Source: CAZACZ01 sp964483695 (GTDB lineage Bacteria; Deinococcota; Deinococci; Deinococcales; Trueperaceae). Taken from it: a stretch of 32,644 bases of DNA. The notes below the pieces were generated by a model that worked only from the letters and a program-made list of their open reading frames with translations, had not been told where the DNA came from and made no database searches. The stretch is taken from the NCBI GenBank assembly GCA_964483695.1, contig CAZACZ010000034.1, positions 1 through 32,644 of the forward strand. The letters are read 5' to 3'. How positions within the stretch are numbered: the stretch's first letter is position 1; every line of letters begins with the position of its first letter. The position numbers and the translations under genes were made by a program. Below, in pieces: positions 29,863 through 32,644 of this stretch.

Positions 29863-30870
29863 TCACCACTCCTCGATGTCGTCGCCGATGGCCGCGGTGT
29901 CGATCTTGGCGTAGATGCGGGTGGTCTGGATGTCGGCGTGCCGCAGGTGCGCGGCCACCCGACCGAGGTCCTTGGTCTGACGGTAGTAGCGCGTCCCGGC
30001 ACCGTGCCGCAGGCCGTGCACGCCGGCGGTGCGGTAGTCCACGCCAGCACGAGCGCACAAGCGGCGGAAACGCCGTCGGGCGTGATCGGCCCCCCACGGC
30101 AGCACCAGGGCGGCGTCGCGCTGGCGGTGATCGCCTTCGCCGTGGCGCCGGAGCTCCACCAGCGCTTCGCGAAGGCGACGCGTCATGCGCACGCTGGCGG
30201 CTTTGCCGCCCTTGCCCGAACGTACGCGCAACACGCTCTTGGCGAGGTCGAGGTCGCTCCAGCGCAAGTCGGCCATCTCGCCGATCCGAAGACCACCGTG
30301 CGCGCCCAGGAGCACCACGGCGCGCTCCGCGCCGTCGGCCAGCGCGAGCAGCGCCTCGACCTCGTCGTCGCCGTACGGACGGCGCTTCTCCCACGGCGGC
30401 GTGGGATCCTTGGCCACCCGAACGTCCTCGAAGGGCCGCGCCTCGGTCGCACCTGCCCAGCGCAGGGCCCGGTAGAGCGTGCGCGCCGCGGCCAGCTTGA
30501 CCTGTAGCGTCGCCGGCTTCGGCGCGTCGGCGTGGCCGTCGCCGGACTCCAGCCGGCGCATGTAGAGCACGCCGGCGTCGCGGCTCGGCCGCAAGAGGTT
30601 CTCGCCGTGCCACGCCTCGAGCACGTCGACGACGCCGCGGCGGTAGGTGCGCAGCGTATGGCGGCTGACGCGCGCGCCCTTCGAACCGTGCAGGAACAGG
30701 TAGGCTTCGGTGAGCGCCCACAGCTCGTCGACGTCGCGGGCGTTGGCGGCCTTGGCGGCGCGGCGACGAAGGTCGTCGGGCGGCAAACCGGCCCATGAGG
30801 CCGCACGCGTCAGGGCGTCGCCCCGGAAACGGTCGAGGGCGGTGCCGGGTCGGTCGGTGGGATCGCTCAT
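29863..30870 (-). CDS. Tyrosine site-specific recombinase (Xer/integrase family)
   Basis: 335 aa. The start at ATG 30870 is fixed by TACGCT six bases upstream. The N-terminal SAM-like DNA-binding domain covers about 45-155 (SRHTLRTYRRGVVDVLEAW). The catalytic domain holds the full set of residues: R195 (HGGLRIGEMADLRW), Lys in RSGKGGK (220/223), H285-x-x-R288 (VHGLRHGAGT), H311 (LRHADIQTTRIY) and nucleophile Y320. Size and layout fit XerC/XerD-like or single-recombinase Xer proteins as well as small integrases. An 11-6-11 inverted repeat of Xer core-site geometry lies 17 bp upstream. It may resolve chromosome dimers or be the integrase of the sparse region to its right. Confidence 0.9.
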   Translation of the reverse strand: MSDPTDRPGTALDRFRGDALTRAASWAGLPPDDLRRRAAKAANARDVDELWALTEAYLFLHGSKGARVSRHTLRTYRRGVVDVLEAWHGENLLRPSRDAGVLYMRRLESGDGHADAPKPATLQVKLAAARTLYRALRWAGATEARPFEDVRVAKDPTPPWEKRRPYGDDEVEALLALADGAERAVVLLGAHGGLRIGEMADLRWSDLDLAKSVLRVRSGKGGKAASVRMTRRLREALVELRRHGEGDHRQRDAALVLPWGADHARRRFRRLCARAGVDYRTAGVHGLRHGAGTRYYRQTKDLGRVAAHLRHADIQTTRIYAKIDTAAIGDDIEEW

Positions 30871-30876
30871 GGGACC

Positions 30877-30882
30877 AGCGTA
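30877..30882 (-). promoter_or_regulatory. -10 element TACGCT of the leaderless recombinase gene
   Basis: TACGCT on the minus strand, six bases before the ATG at 30870. A second overlapping TACGCT lies five bases further upstream. The expected -35 region falls inside the dif-like inverted repeat. Confidence 0.5.
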
Positions 30883-30886
30883 GCGT

Positions 30887-30914
30887 AGGTCGGATAAGAC
30901 GAGTTATCAGACTT
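30887..30914. other. dif-like Xer core recombination site candidate
   Basis: Left arm AGGTCGGATAA and right arm TTATCAGACTT flank the 6-nt centre GACGAG. The arms are complementary at 9 of 11 positions. Known dif sites have the same 11-6-11 layout, with left arms ending CGNATAA and right arms starting TTAT; both features are present. It lies 17 bp from the recombinase start and covers the promoter's -35 region, so binding could also repress the gene. Confidence 0.5.
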
Positions 30915-30959
30915 TTCACGCTGACCGCAGGTCTTGGCGGCGAGATCCGTGCTGACAGA

Positions 30960-30987
30960 ACGTTCGGTTCATCCATGGACCGAACGC
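30960..30987. repeat. Second inverted repeat upstream of the recombinase
   Basis: ACGTTCGGTTC and GGACCGAACGC flank ATCCAT. The arms match at 9 of 11 positions, with CGTTCGGT/ACCGAACG perfect. The sequence also contains the palindrome GAACGTTC and follows CTGACA, resembling operators of TetR-family promoters. It may be an operator left from a lost gene or an accessory recombinase site. Confidence 0.4.
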
Positions 30988-31768
30988 TCCACACATCACC
31001 TGCCGCCCCCTGGGCGATCTCGCCCGCGCTTCCGGTCGACGCCCGGACGCTGGGACGCCCGTGCGCCAACGCGCCCGTGCGGTAGCGCGGTGGCGCGGTC
31101 GTCGCGGCTGCGTGCTCGTCGTTGCGCGGACGGCCGGGCGTCACCACTTCCGACCGCGTCGTTCGACATCCTGCGCGCCGGCTCACGAGAACGTCTCGCG
31201 ACGCCCAGCTCGGTACGTCGCTACGACGTCTGCCCGGCTTCGTCATGTCGAACCGGTTCGCACTCGTCAGGCAGAACTGCGTACGGACCACCGAACCCGG
31301 CCCAAAGCCGAGTCGCCGCCCAGATGCCCGTTTCGCTGCAGTCCCTTACCCCTTGGATCGCGCTCGAGGCACCTTCACGGCCCTCTCAGCGCGTTGACCT
31401 CAGAAACGCCGTCTGTGACGCAATTCTCAGGTGGAACCGCGCAGTGGAGACCGTGAAAGGGGAAATCGTGACGACGGACGGAGTGGACAGGGTCGTTTGC
31501 CTCCACTGCATTTGATAACACGCATGCTGGAACGAGGAGTCGGCACTCGCGGTGAGCGAACCTTCTTCGGGCCGAACGTCTCAGCGCCTGTGCACGGTCG
31601 GGACGGGCAGCGAGACCGTGATCCGTGCTGCCTTGGGCAACAGCATCTGCGACGAGAAGCCGGGGTGAAGGGAACCCGGGGGGGCCTCGATCCGCTGGAC
31701 TCCGCCGGGGCCACGCTGGCGAAAGCAGTAGAAGAGCCGAGTCCTCGACGCACTCTGTCGCTCTCTGC
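30988..31768. other. About 780 nt with no recognisable gene
   Basis: Several frames stay open, the longest being 30934-31515 on the plus strand. None begins with a convincing start signal or shows a known motif, and their composition is the Arg/Ser/Pro-rich type typical of non-coding frames in GC-rich DNA. Base composition appears a little less extreme than in the core genes. Nothing resembling a tRNA, transposase or repeat array was seen. It may be the remains of decayed accessory genes. Confidence 0.5.
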
Positions 31769-31774
31769 TACATT
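31769..31774 (+). promoter_or_regulatory. -10 element TACATT of the SnoaL-like gene
   Basis: TACATT lies nine bases before the ATG at 31784 with no ribosome-binding site. It is a near-leaderless arrangement like others here. Confidence 0.4.
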
Positions 31775-31783
31775 CCGACCACC

Positions 31784-32152
31784 ATGCACCCCGCGATAGC
31801 TGCTTACGAGTCGGCCTACGAGACCAGAGACGAAGAGCGGGTCGCCGACCTCGTCGGACAAGCGTTCACTGGGGACGCCACACTCCTCTCCCCGTGGCTC
31901 GCGGCTCCCGTGGTCGGCCATGTGGCCATCGTGGCCCACGTACTACGCACACGCGAACGGCTGGTTGGAACGGTTTCGAAGCACACCAGCGCCATCGACC
32001 GCGTCGGCCACGTGTTGCGCTGGACTTGGGCCTTCGAACAAGGCTCCGAGACCGTCGCTACGGGTATGGATGTGGCGGTCTTGGCCAAGGATGAGCGGAT
32101 CGCTCTACTCGTGGTCTTCGAGGGCGACACTCCATTGGATCAAGCGGGTTGA
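31784..32152 (+). CDS. SnoaL-like / NTF2-fold small protein
   Basis: 122 aa. The ATG at 31784 is chosen from the nearby -10 box, and the protein begins MHPAIAAYESAYETRDEERV. The pattern is an N-terminal helix pair, then GDATLLSPWLAAPVVGHVAI, then strands ending DVAVLAKDERIALLVVFEGD. This fits the cone-shaped NTF2/SnoaL fold, in which PVVGH is a frequent motif. Members include small polyketide cyclases, isomerases and stress-related proteins. The substrate cannot be told. It stands alone in a sparse region. The last bases are part of a 25-bp tandem duplication. Confidence 0.68.
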   Translation: MHPAIAAYESAYETRDEERVADLVGQAFTGDATLLSPWLAAPVVGHVAIVAHVLRTRERLVGTVSKHTSAIDRVGHVLRWTWAFEQGSETVATGMDVAVLAKDERIALLVVFEGDTPLDQAG

Positions 32153-32181
32153 CGCGCCATTCGAGCAAGCGGATTGACGCG
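32141..32181. repeat. Short tandem duplication at the end of the SnoaL-like gene
   Basis: CAAGCGGGTTGACGCG at 32141 recurs as CAAGCGGATTGACGCG at 32166, 15 of 16 bases identical, with a period of 25 bp. It covers the SnoaL-like stop codon. It is probably a slippage duplication. Confidence 0.7.
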
Positions 32182-32201
32182 GCCACCCCAGAAGGCGACA
32201 G

Positions 32202-32270
32202 ATGAGGATCGATCACGTCCAACTCGCGATGCCCAAGGGCCGAGAAGACCGTGCGCGCGTTCGCAAGTGA
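32202..32270 (+). pseudogene. N-terminal remnant of a VOC/glyoxalase-family gene
   Basis: The frame from ATG 32202 reads MRIDHVQLAMPKGREDRAR and then VRK and a stop. The first 19 residues look like the opening strand and helix of glyoxalase/bleomycin-resistance (VOC) proteins, which normally continue with FY and about 100 more residues. Nothing downstream resembles the rest of the fold. It is best read as the start of a gene truncated by deletion. Confidence 0.55.
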
Positions 32271-32372
32271 AGACGGCCGCTTGCTGTCGAACTTCCTTGC
32301 TGCGATCGCCTACCGCACTCAGATGGCCGTGCGGTCGGCCTCGCCAGGTTTCGCCACCTTCGGTCCGCCCCC

Positions 32373-32644
32373 TTACCGCCCGTGCCGGTCGACTCGCTGC
32401 CAGGGCCACTGGGCGGCCAGCCACCGCGCGACCGCATCGGCGAGGGGGACGTCCAACGCCGCGCGATCGGCGCGCACCCACGACCGCACGGAGACGTCGT
32501 GCTCCGGCGATCGCGACGGGTACAGGTAGACGCAGCCGATGACCGTGTCCTCGACAGGGTCCAACACGGTGAATGTGAACCCTGTCCGAGCATCGAAGTC
32601 CGCCGCGTGCCCCCGCAGATCTTCTAAGTTCTCCTCGGCCGTCA
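32373..32644 (-). CDS. GNAT-like N-acetyltransferase (partial, N-terminus beyond the right edge)
   Basis: About 90 residues of the C-terminal part are visible: TAEENLEDLRGHAADFDART, then GFTFTVLDPVEDTVIGCVYL, then YPSRSPEHDVSVRSWVRAD, ending QWPWQRVDRHGR. The central strand with VIGCVYLYPS and the following SWVR strand match a group of small GNAT proteins. The acetyl-CoA-binding loop normally expected after that strand is not obvious here. The substrate is unknown. In-frame ATGs such as the one at 32567 are internal, since similarity continues upstream to the edge. Confidence 0.62.
   Translation of the reverse strand, partial: TAEENLEDLRGHAADFDARTGFTFTVLDPVEDTVIGCVYLYPSRSPEHDVSVRSWVRADRAALDVPLADAVARWLAAQWPWQRVDRHGR

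Noticed and set aside
30934..31515. 193-aa plus-strand frame in the gene-poor region
   Set aside because: Arg/Ser/Pro-rich with no recognisable domain and no promoter or ribosome-binding site at its start.

Overview
The window is very GC-rich bacterial chromosomal DNA. Codon third positions are mostly G or C in every convincing gene. The gene set points to Deinococcota, probably something like Trueperaceae. It includes a PHP-domain DnaE, a dnaJ-hspR operon, a PilT twitching ATPase and many leaderless genes. In about a dozen places a TANNNT -10 hexamer lies 6-10 nt before an ATG or GTG with no ribosome-binding site. The lineage is an inference; the leaderless pattern is read directly from the sequence.

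Layout. Positions 1-11116: cysS (minus, runs off the left edge), a YigZ/IMPACT protein, a small lipoprotein, and a three-gene minus-strand membrane operon (6316 to 2680) whose cistrons overlap by ATGA. Next come a secreted phosphodiester-glycosidase-domain protein, a diverged shikimate-dehydrogenase-like protein, and thrS. Positions 11156-18144: a bidirectional hairpin, two cyclophilins on the minus strand, pilT (plus) behind four helically phased 11-bp repeats, and dnaE (minus). Positions 18184-22046: tRNA-Cys(GCA), tRNA-Val(GAC), then a translationally coupled operon of tandem-receiver protein, HEAT-repeat membrane protein and GT2 glycosyltransferase. Positions 22074-24687: NAD(P)HX epimerase domain protein, yebC and two lipoproteins, all minus. 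Positions 24712-29843: dnaJ-hspR behind a HAIR-like inverted repeat, then smc. Positions 29863-30914: a tyrosine recombinase (minus) whose promoter abuts an 11-6-11 inverted repeat of dif/Xer geometry. The remainder is sparse: about 800 nt with no recognisable gene, a SnoaL-like ORF, a VOC/glyoxalase remnant and a partial GNAT acetyltransferase. It looks like an accessory or decaying segment.

How the parts may work together. The strongest candidates for something undescribed are: (i) the receiver/HEAT/GT2 operon, which looks like a regulated polysaccharide synthase; (ii) the tyrosine recombinase with its adjacent Xer-type core site at the edge of a gene-poor region; (iii) the 11-bp repeat array placed like a PhoB/OmpR-class activator site at the leaderless pilT promoter; (iv) tiny leaderless upstream ORFs ahead of cysS, thrS, a membrane cyclophilin and smc. 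All functions come from motif recognition by eye. No database search was possible.
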